A DNA stretch of 64,000 nt from Flavobacteriales bacterium (GTDB lineage: Bacteria; Bacteroidota; Bacteroidia; NS11-12g; UBA9320): positions 115,521-179,520 of the forward strand of contig JACJZW010000006.1 of NCBI GenBank assembly GCA_020635355.1, in the 5' to 3' direction. The position numbers and the translations under genes were made by a program. The notes below the pieces were generated by a model, which was not told the origin of the DNA, ran no database searches, and was given only the letters and a program-made list of their open reading frames with translations. Below, piece after piece: positions 34,808-43,800 of this stretch (its first letter is position 1; every line of letters begins with the position of its first letter).

Positions 34808-35376
34808 TCAGTATGGCGTTCGATGAAGTCGATCAGCGAATGAATTACCTTAATGTGGATCTCCTGCGCACGATCGGCGTATGGTGATCGTGGAGCACGA
34901 ATTTCCACATCGCACAAACCGGCCATTTGCCCGCCGTCTTTTCCGGTTAGTCCCACCACCTTCATTCCGCAACTTCGTGCAGCCGCAATGGCGTTGATCA
35001 CATTTTTGGAATTACCGCTGGTACTGATGGCCAGAAGCACATCGCCTTGTTTGCCAATGGCTTCCACATACCGGGAAAAGACAAACTCATATCCGTAATC
35101 ATTTCCAACGCATGATAGGTGCGACGGATCGCCCATGGAAATTGCCGCCAGTGCTTTGCGATCTTCCCGATACCTACCCGATAGTTCTTCGGCAAAGTGC
35201 ATGGCATCGCACATGGAACCGCCGTTACCGCAGGACATGATTTTACCTCCGGCCCGAAGCGAGTCAGACATGGTTAATCCTGCCAGGCGGATTTTTTCCA
35301 TGTTGGTTGAATCATTCAGAAAAGTGGCCAGGACATCGTAGGCCTCTCTAAAATGCGCTTCAATTTCCTTCGTCAT
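34804..35376 (-). CDS. gmhA: D-sedoheptulose 7-phosphate isomerase
   Basis: This 190-residue SIS-domain protein matches GmhA: GGKIMSCGNGGSMCDAMHFAEELSGRYR, LAAISMGDPSHLSCVGNDYGYEFVFSRYVEA and LLAISTSGNSKNVINAI. It makes D-glycero-D-manno-heptose 7-phosphate, the first step toward ADP-heptose for LPS core. hldD, the last step of the same path, lies 10 kb away on the same strand, so LPS in this organism likely contains heptose. The gene overlaps leuS and rhomboid by 4 nt each. Confidence 0.95.
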   Translation of the reverse strand: MTKEIEAHFREAYDVLATFLNDSTNMEKIRLAGLTMSDSLRAGGKIMSCGNGGSMCDAMHFAEELSGRYREDRKALAAISMGDPSHLSCVGNDYGYEFVFSRYVEAIGKQGDVLLAISTSGNSKNVINAIAAARSCGMKVVGLTGKDGGQMAGLCDVEIRAPRSPYADRAQEIHIKVIHSLIDFIERHTE

Positions 35377-38258
35377 ATCACTAAATTAATGATCCTACCC
35401 GGAACAATGATCACCTTCTTAGGTGCCTTGCCCTCCAACCATTTCTGAACGGAATCATTGGCTAAGACCAGTTTTTCAATCTCGGCCTTATCCATATCCA
35501 CTGGGAATTCCATCTGTGTTCGTGTTTTTCCGTTGATGGAGATGGGGTAGTTCTTGGTGTTTTCTATGAGGTATTTTTCTTGGAATCTTGGCCATCGTGC
35601 TTCCACCACAGAATTGGAATGACCGCCGCGTTCCCAAAGTTCTTCAGCAATGTGCGGTGCAAAGGGCGACAGAACCACGATCAAATTGTCCAACACCTCC
35701 TTACTGCTGCAGTTTTGTGCGGTGAGTTCATTCACGGCAATCATAAAACTACTTACGCAGGTGTTGAGCGACATTCGATCGATGTCGTCCTGAACTTTTC
35801 CAATAAGGGTGTGCAGTGTTTTGAGGTTGGCCGCATCCGGTTTGGCATCGGTTGGCAAGTAGTTGCCATCTTTGTCCACGTATAATTTCCAGAACTTTCT
35901 TAGGAAACGGTACACGCCATCGATCCCGGATGTACTCCATGGTTTTGCATCCTCCAACGGCCCGAGGAACATCTCATAAAGACGAAGCGTATCGGCACCA
36001 TATTCTTCGCAGATGTCATCTGGATTCACTACGTTAAACCGGGATTTACTCATCTTACCGATTTCAGAAGCCGTGAAGAGAACCGGTTCATAATCATCGC
36101 CATTGGGCTCGAAAATGCCGTTTTGCCATACGCCGTTTTTGCAGATGAATTTGCCATTCTGGAATTCTGGTCGCCAATCGATAAACAGTTTCAAGCTCTG
36201 CAGATCCATGTAGGATGGGGCATCCGTTTTTTCATAGTCCCGGATGAAATCTACCAGCACCGGAATTTTTACGAAGTCGTTTTCCTTTTCCTCTTCCGAA
36301 AGCAAGGTGGCGCATTTGAGAATCTGCTCACCGTCTATCTTCTCCTTCCGGAGGTAGATGCTTTCAATGATGCCTTGAATCATGCCCTGATTTACCAGTT
36401 TTTTGAACGGCTCATCAAATGGCAGCATGCCTAAGTCATATAGGAATTTGGTCCAAAACCGACTGTAAAGCAGGTGACCCGTAGCGTGTTCTGCACCTCC
36501 GAGGTAGAGATCTACCTGACCCCAATAATTGATGGCGTCGCGTGAGGCAAAGACTTGTTCGTTATCGGGATCCATGTAGCGCAGGAAGTACCAGCTGCTC
36601 CCGGCCCAACCGGGCATGGTATCTGTTTCCCGTTTTCCATGATCCGTATCGGTCCAGGTATCCAATGCCGCCAGAGGCGACTCTCCCGTGCCTGTTGGTT
36701 TAAAACTGGTCACATCGGGAAGTGTAAGCGGTAATTCTGAATCCGGTAACGGCGATGGAATGCCGTGTTTGTAAAGGATGGGTATGGGTTCTCCCCAGTA
36801 GCGTTGACGACCAAATCCGGCATCACGCAACCGATAATTGGTTTGACGCTTTCCTATTTTTCGTCGCTCCACTTCCTCTAATGCCCGATTGATGGCCTCC
36901 TTCACGGAAAGTCCATTCAGGAAATCCGAATTGATGCACGTTCCATCCTTCGCATCGTAGGATGCATCTCCAGGGAACGGTTCATCACCTTTAATGACCT
37001 GAACAATAGGAAGTTTGAAGTGTCGAGCAAAATCAAAATCCCGACTGTCGTGAGCTGGAACGGCCATCACGGCTCCTGTTCCGTATCCGCCCAACACATA
37101 GTCGGCAATCCAGATAGGAAGTTGTTGTCCGGTAAACGGATGGATGGCATACCTACCGGTGAACACACCGGTGATGTTTTTCACATCGCTCATACGGTCG
37201 CGCTCTGATCGGTTTAACGATCGTCCGATGTATTCCTGGACGTCCTTGAATTGGTCTTTGGAGGCGAAGGTTTTGGCCCACGGATGTTCCGGTGCCAATA
37301 CCATGAAGGTTGCGCCAAATAGGGTGTCGGGTCGGGTGGTGAAAATCGGTAGCTTTTCTGTTTGGCCTTCCACGTTGAAGTCAATGGCTGCTCCGGTGCT
37401 TTGACCAATCCAGTTGCGCTGCATTTCCTTCAGCGAATCGTTCCATTCAATGGTGTTCAAACCATCCAGCAATCGGGGAGCATAGGCCGTGATGCGAAGG
37501 AACCACTGCGACATTTTCTTTTTGATAACCGGATAACCACCTCGTTCACTCAGGCCGTCCTTCACCTCTTCGTTGGCCAGGACGGTTCCCAATTCCTCAC
37601 ACCAGTTCACGGTGGTTTCCTTTTTAAAGGCCAACCGATATTTCTGAAGAATCTTCTCCCGTTCCTTCGGAGTAAATTCCAGCCATTCTTCGGCGATGAA
37701 GTCATCGGCTTTATCGCCACTGTGTTGAACATTGATATTGCCCTCGTGCTCAAAAATGGCAACGAGGTTGTCGATGTGTTCCGCCTTATTGGATCGAGTA
37801 TTGAACCAATGATTGAAGAGCTGCTTGAAGATCCATTGGGTCCATTTATAATAGTCCGGATCACAGGTTCTAACCTCTCTGCTCCAGTCAAACGAGAAGC
37901 CTATTCTGTCCAGTTGTTGTCGGTACCGTCGAATGTTATCTTCCGTAGTTTTAGCCGGATGTTGACCGGTTTGAATGGCGTATTGTTCGGCCGGAAGTCC
38001 AAACGCATCATAGCCCATGGGGTGGAGAACGTTGAAGCCATTAAGGCGTTTAAATCGGCTTACAATATCCGAGGCGATATAGCCCAATGGATGACCAACG
38101 TGCAAACCGGCACCGGATGGATACGGGAACATGTCAAGCGCATAGAATTTGGGTTTACCGTCCCGCGTTCCATTCTCGACTTTATACAGCTCTTTTTCCC
38201 GCCAAATCTGCTGCCATTTATGTTCGATAAACCGATGGTTGTACTGTGCCTCTGACAT
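35373..38258 (-). CDS. leuS: Leucyl-tRNA synthetase
   Basis: This 961-residue class Ia synthetase has the HIGH-type motif in YPSGAGLHVGHPLGY, a KMSKS motif (GKMSKSRFN) and the CP1 editing domain between them (TRPDTLFGATFMVLAPEHP; AVPAHDSRDFDFA). It is about 100 residues longer than E. coli LeuRS because of an insertion before KMSKS, a known Bacteroidota trait. It is first in the chain leuS-gmhA-rhomboid-trmH (each overlap 4 nt or 1-nt gap). The 132-nt leader from the preceding ppi gene may hold a weak terminator. Confidence 0.97.
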   Translation of the reverse strand: MSEAQYNHRFIEHKWQQIWREKELYKVENGTRDGKPKFYALDMFPYPSGAGLHVGHPLGYIASDIVSRFKRLNGFNVLHPMGYDAFGLPAEQYAIQTGQHPAKTTEDNIRRYRQQLDRIGFSFDWSREVRTCDPDYYKWTQWIFKQLFNHWFNTRSNKAEHIDNLVAIFEHEGNINVQHSGDKADDFIAEEWLEFTPKEREKILQKYRLAFKKETTVNWCEELGTVLANEEVKDGLSERGGYPVIKKKMSQWFLRITAYAPRLLDGLNTIEWNDSLKEMQRNWIGQSTGAAIDFNVEGQTEKLPIFTTRPDTLFGATFMVLAPEHPWAKTFASKDQFKDVQEYIGRSLNRSERDRMSDVKNITGVFTGRYAIHPFTGQQLPIWIADYVLGGYGTGAVMAVPAHDSRDFDFARHFKLPIVQVIKGDEPFPGDASYDAKDGTCINSDFLNGLSVKEAINRALEEVERRKIGKRQTNYRLRDAGFGRQRYWGEPIPILYKHGIPSPLPDSELPLTLPDVTSFKPTGTGESPLAALDTWTDTDHGKRETDTMPGWAGSSWYFLRYMDPDNEQVFASRDAINYWGQVDLYLGGAEHATGHLLYSRFWTKFLYDLGMLPFDEPFKKLVNQGMIQGIIESIYLRKEKIDGEQILKCATLLSEEEKENDFVKIPVLVDFIRDYEKTDAPSYMDLQSLKLFIDWRPEFQNGKFICKNGVWQNGIFEPNGDDYEPVLFTASEIGKMSKSRFNVVNPDDICEEYGADTLRLYEMFLGPLEDAKPWSTSGIDGVYRFLRKFWKLYVDKDGNYLPTDAKPDAANLKTLHTLIGKVQDDIDRMSLNTCVSSFMIAVNELTAQNCSSKEVLDNLIVVLSPFAPHIAEELWERGGHSNSVVEARWPRFQEKYLIENTKNYPISINGKTRTQMEFPVDMDKAEIEKLVLANDSVQKWLEGKAPKKVIIVPGRIINLVI

Positions 38259-38370
38259 ACGAACTTCCCCTAAGATTGAAGGCGAAAATAGTAAACTTCA
38301 CCAAAGCCAAAGCCGTGGGATGAGCGGCAAACGCCCTAATTCAGCCGGATGTGGAGAAGTTGAGACTTCT

Positions 38371-38404
38371 TGTGAAAAACCGACGGAGATTTACTCGGCG
38401 TCGA
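38371..38404 (-). terminator. Weak terminator after the peptidylprolyl isomerase gene
   Basis: On the reverse strand an imperfect stem (GACG-GAG with CTC-CGTC, bulged) is followed by GGTTTTTC. It overlaps the last codons of the isomerase gene and would separate it from leuS. The bulge makes it uncertain. Confidence 0.3.
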
Positions 38405-39059
38405 AGTTGTATTTGGCTTTGATTTCGGCCTTGGTCATCGGCACGAGTTTCATGGCCATTTTTATGCGTTCGTTGGGGCGGTTATTACCAGTGTTGCGAG
38501 GCTGACCTACAATGGTGTTGGCTGTTTCAATGCCATTCAGCACGCGACCAAAAACGGTGTACGCACCATTCAGATGTTTGGTTCCGGATTCGCTTACCGC
38601 AATGTAAAATTGACTTCCGCTGGAGGCTCTCAATGGATTTACGTCATCACTTTGGCGGGCGGCGGCAACCGCGCCAACGATGTGTTTGTATTTGCTGCTG
38701 TCAATTTCGGCTGGAATGGTGTAACCGGGTCCGCCGGTGCCATCATTGTTTCGGTTGTCGTCCTTGCTCAACGGATCGCCACCTTGAATCATAAAGTTGG
38801 GGATGATCCGGTGAAATTCCGTTGAATCGTAGAATCCCTGCCCAACGAGTTTATGAAAGTTTGCCCGGTGCATTGGGGTTCCCTTATACATGTAGAGCAC
38901 CATGTTGCCATAAGAGGTAGACACTTCCACCACTGTATCCTTGGGTTCGGTGTTGGTAGTTGGCGTGGGCTCGTCCGAATCATCATCCTTACAGGCATTT
39001 AGCGTGAAATGGATGGAGAGAGTCATCAGAACGGCGACGAATTTGAGTACGGTTTTCAT
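38391..39059 (-). CDS. Cyclophilin-type peptidylprolyl isomerase, lipoprotein
   Basis: This 222-residue lipoprotein has lipobox FTLNAC (Cys23), an acidic/Thr-rich linker and a cyclophilin domain. Landmarks are FYDSTEFHRIIPNFMIQGGDP (catalytic-site R and Q), GGPGYTIPAEI, GSQFYIAVSES (for FFI) and LNGAYTVFGRVLNG. The canonical tryptophan for cyclosporin binding is replaced, as is usual in bacteria. It helps fold proteins in the periplasm. ATG 39059 is preferred to 39083, which lies inside a promoter box. It is the first gene of the leftward set ending in trmH. Confidence 0.92.
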   Translation of the reverse strand: MKTVLKFVAVLMTLSIHFTLNACKDDDSDEPTPTTNTEPKDTVVEVSTSYGNMVLYMYKGTPMHRANFHKLVGQGFYDSTEFHRIIPNFMIQGGDPLSKDDNRNNDGTGGPGYTIPAEIDSSKYKHIVGAVAAARQSDDVNPLRASSGSQFYIAVSESGTKHLNGAYTVFGRVLNGIETANTIVGQPRNTGNNRPNERIKMAMKLVPMTKAEIKAKYNFDAE

Positions 39060-39080
39060 GTGATGAACCATTAAGGTGTC

Positions 39081-39088
39081 CAAATTTA
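39081..39088 (-). promoter_or_regulatory. Promoter -7 box (TAAATTTG) of the peptidylprolyl isomerase gene
   Basis: Exact TAnnTTTG on the reverse strand, 21 nt before the ATG at 39059. It overlaps the alternative start at 39083 and so favours the shorter protein. No -33 TTTG is visible. Confidence 0.45.
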
Positions 39089-39189
39089 AGCTTTCGGGGG
39101 ATTTGGTTCGAATGGTTAGAAATGGTTCCAGGAGAAATTAAAACGTTTAAGTGGCTGACCGATTGAGAGGGTGTGGTTGGTAAGGTCTA

Positions 39190-39700
39190 TTTTTCCTCAG
39201 GGGAGGGGCGATTGCATCCCTACGAAATTATGGGGAGAATTCAGGTTGCGGTTGGTGAATTTCCTGGTCGTTGGGCATTTTCTTGACGTTGGGAGAAACT
39301 GTTCATTCGTTCAACCTCCAAACTCCGAACTTTCACCGGGGTAGGGGTGAGTATGTCCCTACAAATAATCGGTGAATAATCCTGTCGCGTTGAGTGATTT
39401 TTTACTGCGTTGGGTAATTGTTTGACGTTGGGAGAATTCATGCATTCAATCTCCCATTTAACGGTTAATTTTCACTGGGGTAGGGGTGGTTTTATCCCTA
39501 CTCAAAATTGGTGAGATATCGGGTTACGTTCGGTGAATCTGTTCAGCGTTGGGTATTTTCACATCGTTGGGAGAATCTATTCATTCGTCCTGCCTCCAAA
39601 CTCCGAACTTTCGCAGGGGTAGGGGAGGTTTTATCCCTACTTAAAATTTGTGAGAACATCTGTCACGCTGGGTGAATTCCTGTCACGTTGGGTAAATCCA
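39190..39700. repeat. 139-bp tandem repeat array (about 3.7 units), non-coding
   Basis: Four copies of a unit start near 39190, 39329, 39468 and 39607. Hairpin cores lie at 39202, 39341, 39480 and 39619, exactly 139 bp apart each time. Each unit has a short inverted repeat (GTAGGG, 10-nt loop, CCCTAC; the first copy is degenerate) and up to three CGTTGGG-like boxes at constant offsets of 20 and 18 bp. The 139-bp period is not a multiple of three, and stops occur in all frames, so it is not coding. The bases are only moderately conserved while the spacing is exact. Function unknown. Confidence 0.8.
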
Positions 39701-39751
39701 CCCACTGTATCATCAATGGTATTCTATATGGTAAGAGATGTCAAATAGCGC

Positions 39752-40180
39752 TTAGTTTAATCCCGATTCAACACGTGCCTTCAATGCCCTGTTCATTTGA
39801 TCAAACCCTTCTCGTACATCGTTTTGAAGATAGCGTTTAAAGAATCGAATCAGTATCCCGCTGAACTGTTCACGTTGAGTGAACCGGGTGAGTCCATTAC
39901 CCAAATCCTGAACTTCGTAGCCGTGTTGGCCATCAAATAGGCCCGGTATTCCCAAATGGCCCAACCATTCCAATCGATGGTTTTCCTCGCGAACCAGGAT
40001 GGTTGGTTTCATGATTTTTCCATCGATACGAGCGGCAATGGATTTTCCCTTTTGCACCTCTCCTGTTACCGAGGTGATGAATGGATTCCATTCCGGATAC
40101 GCCTTAAAGTTGGCAAATACGGACCACACTTGCTTCGGAGTTGCTTGAATGTCAATGAATGTTTGAAGTTGTAATTTCAT
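39752..40180 (-). CDS. SRPBCC (START/polyketide-cyclase-like) protein
   Basis: This 142-residue protein has the SRPBCC fold: LQTFIDIQATPKQVWSVFANFKAYPEWNPFI at the N-terminus, a run of beta strands (AARIDGKIMKPTILVREENHRLEWLG; TRFTQREQFSG) and a C-terminal helix (NDVREGFDQMNRALKARV). Such proteins bind small hydrophobic ligands, but no ligand can be named. ATG 40180 is preferred to 40213. It lies 60 nt downstream of the Crp/Fnr gene, and a perfect Fnr-like palindrome sits in that gap, so it is likely controlled by that regulator. Confidence 0.83.
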   Translation of the reverse strand: MKLQLQTFIDIQATPKQVWSVFANFKAYPEWNPFITSVTGEVQKGKSIAARIDGKIMKPTILVREENHRLEWLGHLGIPGLFDGQHGYEVQDLGNGLTRFTQREQFSGILIRFFKRYLQNDVREGFDQMNRALKARVESGLN

Positions 40181-40200
40181 GTGCTGTGTCTTTGTGGGTT

Positions 40201-40208
40201 CAAAGGTC
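40201..40208 (-). promoter_or_regulatory. Probable -7 box (GACCTTTG) of the SRPBCC gene
   Basis: GACCTTTG on the reverse strand matches TAnnTTTG with one mismatch (T to G), 20 nt before the ATG at 40180. Its predicted start site would put the upstream palindrome centred about 42 nt upstream, the classical position for a Crp/Fnr activator. Confidence 0.35.
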
Positions 40209-40229
40209 AGCACACCCTACAGGCTCACG

Positions 40230-40245
40230 CTTGACATTTGTCAAG
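40230..40245 (-). promoter_or_regulatory. Candidate Crp/Fnr operator (CTTGACAAATGTCAAG)
   Basis: An inverted repeat with perfect 7-bp arms, CTTGACA and TGTCAAG, has a 2-nt centre. The core TTGAC-N4-GTCAA has the 5-4-5 geometry of Fnr sites (TTGAT-N4-ATCAA). It overlaps the stop codon of the Crp/Fnr gene and lies 49 nt before the SRPBCC start. This suggests control by the adjacent regulator; binding is not shown. Confidence 0.5.
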
Positions 40246-40810
40246 AAATAGATTTGCGCCGGATCCTACTAAAGGTTTCGGGTGTCATTCCCAACATCGA
40301 CGCTAAATATTGCAATGGAATTTGATTGAATAAGGCTCGTTTGGTTTCAAATAAATGCTGGTAGCGTTCTTCGGCTGAAAGCGATAAAAACGAGAATACC
40401 CGCTCCTCAATGGAAACAAAACACTTGGATAAAAACAGCTTTTCCAATCGATCCCAATCGGGTATGCGATGATGAATGGAATGGTAATCGGATCGATAAA
40501 TGGTAAATAATTCGCAATCCGTCAGCGCTTCAATGTTCCACCGAGCCGGTTGCTCAAACATTAAACACGATAGATCAGTGATAAACTCACCGGGTGATGC
40601 AATCCATTGGGTAACTTCTTTGTCCCGGAAGGTGGTGTACACACGCAAATAACCACTTCGTACAAAACTCAAATCGGAATGCCTGTTCCCAATCTTCGTG
40701 TGAAAGGCTCCTTTTGTTAGGTCCTGTACCCTAAAGAGCTCTTCCAATTTGGCCAAATCGTCGACATCCACACCAAAATAGGATCGTATGTACGATTGGA
40801 GTTCGTTCAT
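40241..40810 (-). CDS. Crp/Fnr-family transcriptional regulator
   Basis: This 189-residue protein has a cyclic-nucleotide-binding-like beta barrel (about 25-130: GAFHTKIGNRHSDLSFVRSGYLRVYT; ITDLSCLMFEQPARWNIEALTDCELF). An alpha linker and a C-terminal helix-turn-helix follow (IPLQYLASMLGMTPETFSRIRRK). The conserved cAMP-binding residues (RSS motif) are not evident, and no iron-sulfur cysteine set is seen, so the effector is unknown. It overlaps the histidine kinase gene by 4 nt, so sensor and regulator are co-expressed. A palindrome at its stop codon may be its own operator. Confidence 0.9.
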   Translation of the reverse strand: MNELQSYIRSYFGVDVDDLAKLEELFRVQDLTKGAFHTKIGNRHSDLSFVRSGYLRVYTTFRDKEVTQWIASPGEFITDLSCLMFEQPARWNIEALTDCELFTIYRSDYHSIHHRIPDWDRLEKLFLSKCFVSIEERVFSFLSLSAEERYQHLFETKRALFNQIPLQYLASMLGMTPETFSRIRRKSIS

Positions 40811-43800
40811 TCAACTCTTGGGTTTTCTTCCTGATGGATCGGGAAGGTTAAATAGAAAGTGGTTCCTTTACCTACCTTGGTTTCGAAGCGGATGGATCCA
40901 TTCATGGCTTCAATCATCTTTCTGGTTATGGCCAAACCAAGCCCCATCCCGGAGGTTTTTGTGCTGAAATTAGGGACAAAAATTTTCGCCTGATTTTCCG
41001 GGGCGATGCCGGATCCATTGTCGGACACACGCACGTCAACCGAGGTAGATGATCGTTTGATAGACACATCAATTTTGCCTTTTCGATCAGCAGGGATGGC
41101 CTGAATCGCATTCTTGAACAGATTGCTGAATATCCTGTTCAGGTGATTCTTATCGGCATAAACCAGAATGGATTCATCCAGTGATCCGTAATGGAAGAAG
41201 ATATTATCGGTTTTCTCAAACAGGACGATGTTGTTCAGAATGGACTCACTCAAATTGCAAACCTCAAAATCGTCCACGGGCATATTGGCAAAGTTGGAGA
41301 ATTCACTTGCCAAACGCGACAATCCTTCAATCTGCTCGATGAGCACATGGGTAACCCGCTTAAAGGTATCTTCCAACTTGTCGCTACCATCGGCCCAAGC
41401 TCGCTGAAGATGCTGAATGTTGAGCTTCATGGGTGTAAGTGGATTCTTGATTTCATGAGCCACCTGTCTGGCCATTTCCTTCCAGGCACCTTCACGTTCG
41501 GACGCACTTAATTTTTCGGCGCTATCAGCCAGCTGAACCACCATCTTATTGTACTGTTGAACCAATCGCCCGATCTCATCGTTCTGATGCCATTCAATCA
41601 ATTCATTCCGGGTTCCGTAGCCGGTGCGCGACATCTTATCCCGGATAATCTGAAGGGGTTTGGAAATGCGCCTTGAAACGATCAACGCCAACGCGAATGC
41701 CACGATGAGCAGAAAAAGATAGAGGTTCACAAACGTTACCGTATAAGACGAAATCTCCTGATCAAGAATATCCTGTTGCGAGAAATAGGGGAGATTGAGG
41801 TAGGCAATAACTTGTCGGCGCTCATCCAACAACGGGATGTACGCCGAGGTAAACCACACATTTCGCAACCGTTCTACCTGAACGATCTGTGAACTCCGCT
41901 CTTCCTTCAGTTTGGAAAGTGCATCGGGTTGCATTACCGGAGCCAACAAATGATTTTCGTACAGATCTTCTACGCTGGAGGCCAATAAAAAACCATTGCG
42001 ATCAAAGAGGGTGGCTTCCACTTTAAATACATCGCCAATCTCATTCACAATCAGTTGCCGCGCTTCCGGGTCTCGAAGTTTTCGGGCGATATCAACCTCA
42101 TTTTGGATCTGGTTAGCCACCTCGCGGATTTTGTACATCAGTTCATTTTCGGATCTGCGTTGATCGTTTACCTGAATGAATTGAATGGTCACATACAGGG
42201 AAATCAACAAGCCAACCAGTACCAGCCCCATCATGGCAAATCGAATCCGTGTGCTTAGAAAGACCTGATCAACCCCCCATCGCGCCATCTCCTGAATGCG
42301 TCTGAACTTGAAGGATTGATAGTCATCCAGAGTGCCTCTGGATTGAACAATTTTCTCACGAACGAAAAGATACAACCACCAGGTTAGAATGAGCACCAAC
42401 AGGATCAACGCAAAAAAGGTGAAGCTAAAACTGAAGGTACTTAATGCCTTTACCAAACGGTTGTCGTATTGACTCAGTACCACGGTTGAACCGTCTTCCT
42501 GATGGCTGATGAAGTGCTTGTAACGGGCGTTCATCCCGAAACCGCGTTCCGACTGTAATCGGGATGAATCCAGAATTAAATCATAGGAAAAATTTCCTTT
42601 TTGATGAACCAGTTTGTTCTGATTGTAAATCGCGTAGGAATAGTTTTCCAGATTAATGATTTTATGCTCCGGCCGCTTTTGGGCTAGCTGCGGATATTCA
42701 TACGAACTCTGAATGAATTTGGGCTCCAGGAGGATGAAAATATTGCCATAATGACCATGAAGGTCACAGTTCTCAAACTTCGCGAGGTAGCCATTGAATA
42801 CCTCATTGCTCTTTACCTGGTAAAAGTGATTTGAGAGGGTGGGAAAGGCTTGAAAATTATAGAGATAGTTGAGGTCTTCAAAACTGTATCGGGTGGTGGA
42901 GTTGATGTTGTTGCCAGCTGAATCGAAACTGATGATCAACATATTGTACCGATCCATATATCCGCTGAAATACAATCTGCGAAGTCGTTTTTCAAAAGCG
43001 TCTTTTACCTGATCAAACTTTTCAAAATCTTCCGGCTGAAGAAATTCTTCCACCAGTTCATTCTCCATGCTCTTGAACCGATACTCGGCTTCCAAATCCT
43101 TATTGAGTATGAGTTTGGAGGCATAGTGTTCCAAATAGGCCTGTTCCCGAATCTGCTGGGTGACATATACGGCCTGCGTAAAGAATACGGTGCAGATTAC
43201 CAGAAAAAGGAACGACGTTGGCATTAAACGGTTTTCACCCCATTTTCGAACGATGAAGTAGGTGAGGACGCACAAAATGATGGACGGGATCAACCCACTA
43301 ATCGTGCGGCTGGCATCTACCATTTGGAAGGTGACGAAGGCCAAAATGGCCAGAACAGAAATAAGGGTGGACGACTTCTTAGGGATGGCCTTTCGCCACT
43401 CCACGGTAAGATAAACCACTCGCATCCAAATAAGCAGCATCACTAAAACGGCTACTGCAGCAAAGGCCGTAAATCGATTGAGTGATGATAAATTGGTCAC
43501 ATCAAATGAAATGTTTGAATGCATTACCAGGCTTACAATGAGGCCACGAATCAGATCGGCAGCAAAGAGGATGAATAAGGTGAGAAGGGAATACATCACC
43601 GATCCTACCCAGAGGGGCGTGTTTGATCGATGCCTTATCAATCGAACAACACCAATTACCACAAAACCAGTGGCTGCAATATGAAGAATCAAATCGCCCA
43701 AGGAGGGTAGATAGCTCGAACTCGCAAAAAATTTGGGGTCGAACACGGGCGCAGAATGCAAACTGCTGTGTAACCATCCTTTGTGTAACGCCATCCGCCA

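Noticed and set aside
37362..38255. 297-codon plus-strand open frame
   Set aside because: It is entirely antisense to the leuS 5' region, whose HIGH-type motif and family similarity are certain; long antisense frames are expected in such GC-balanced genes.
39241..39441. 66-codon reverse frame inside the tandem array
   Set aside because: The array period (139) is not a multiple of three and the frame is not maintained in neighbouring units.
39190..39700. CRISPR array
   Set aside because: Repeats are long (139 bp), degenerate and contiguous, with no short conserved repeat separated by unique spacers, and no cas gene is nearby.
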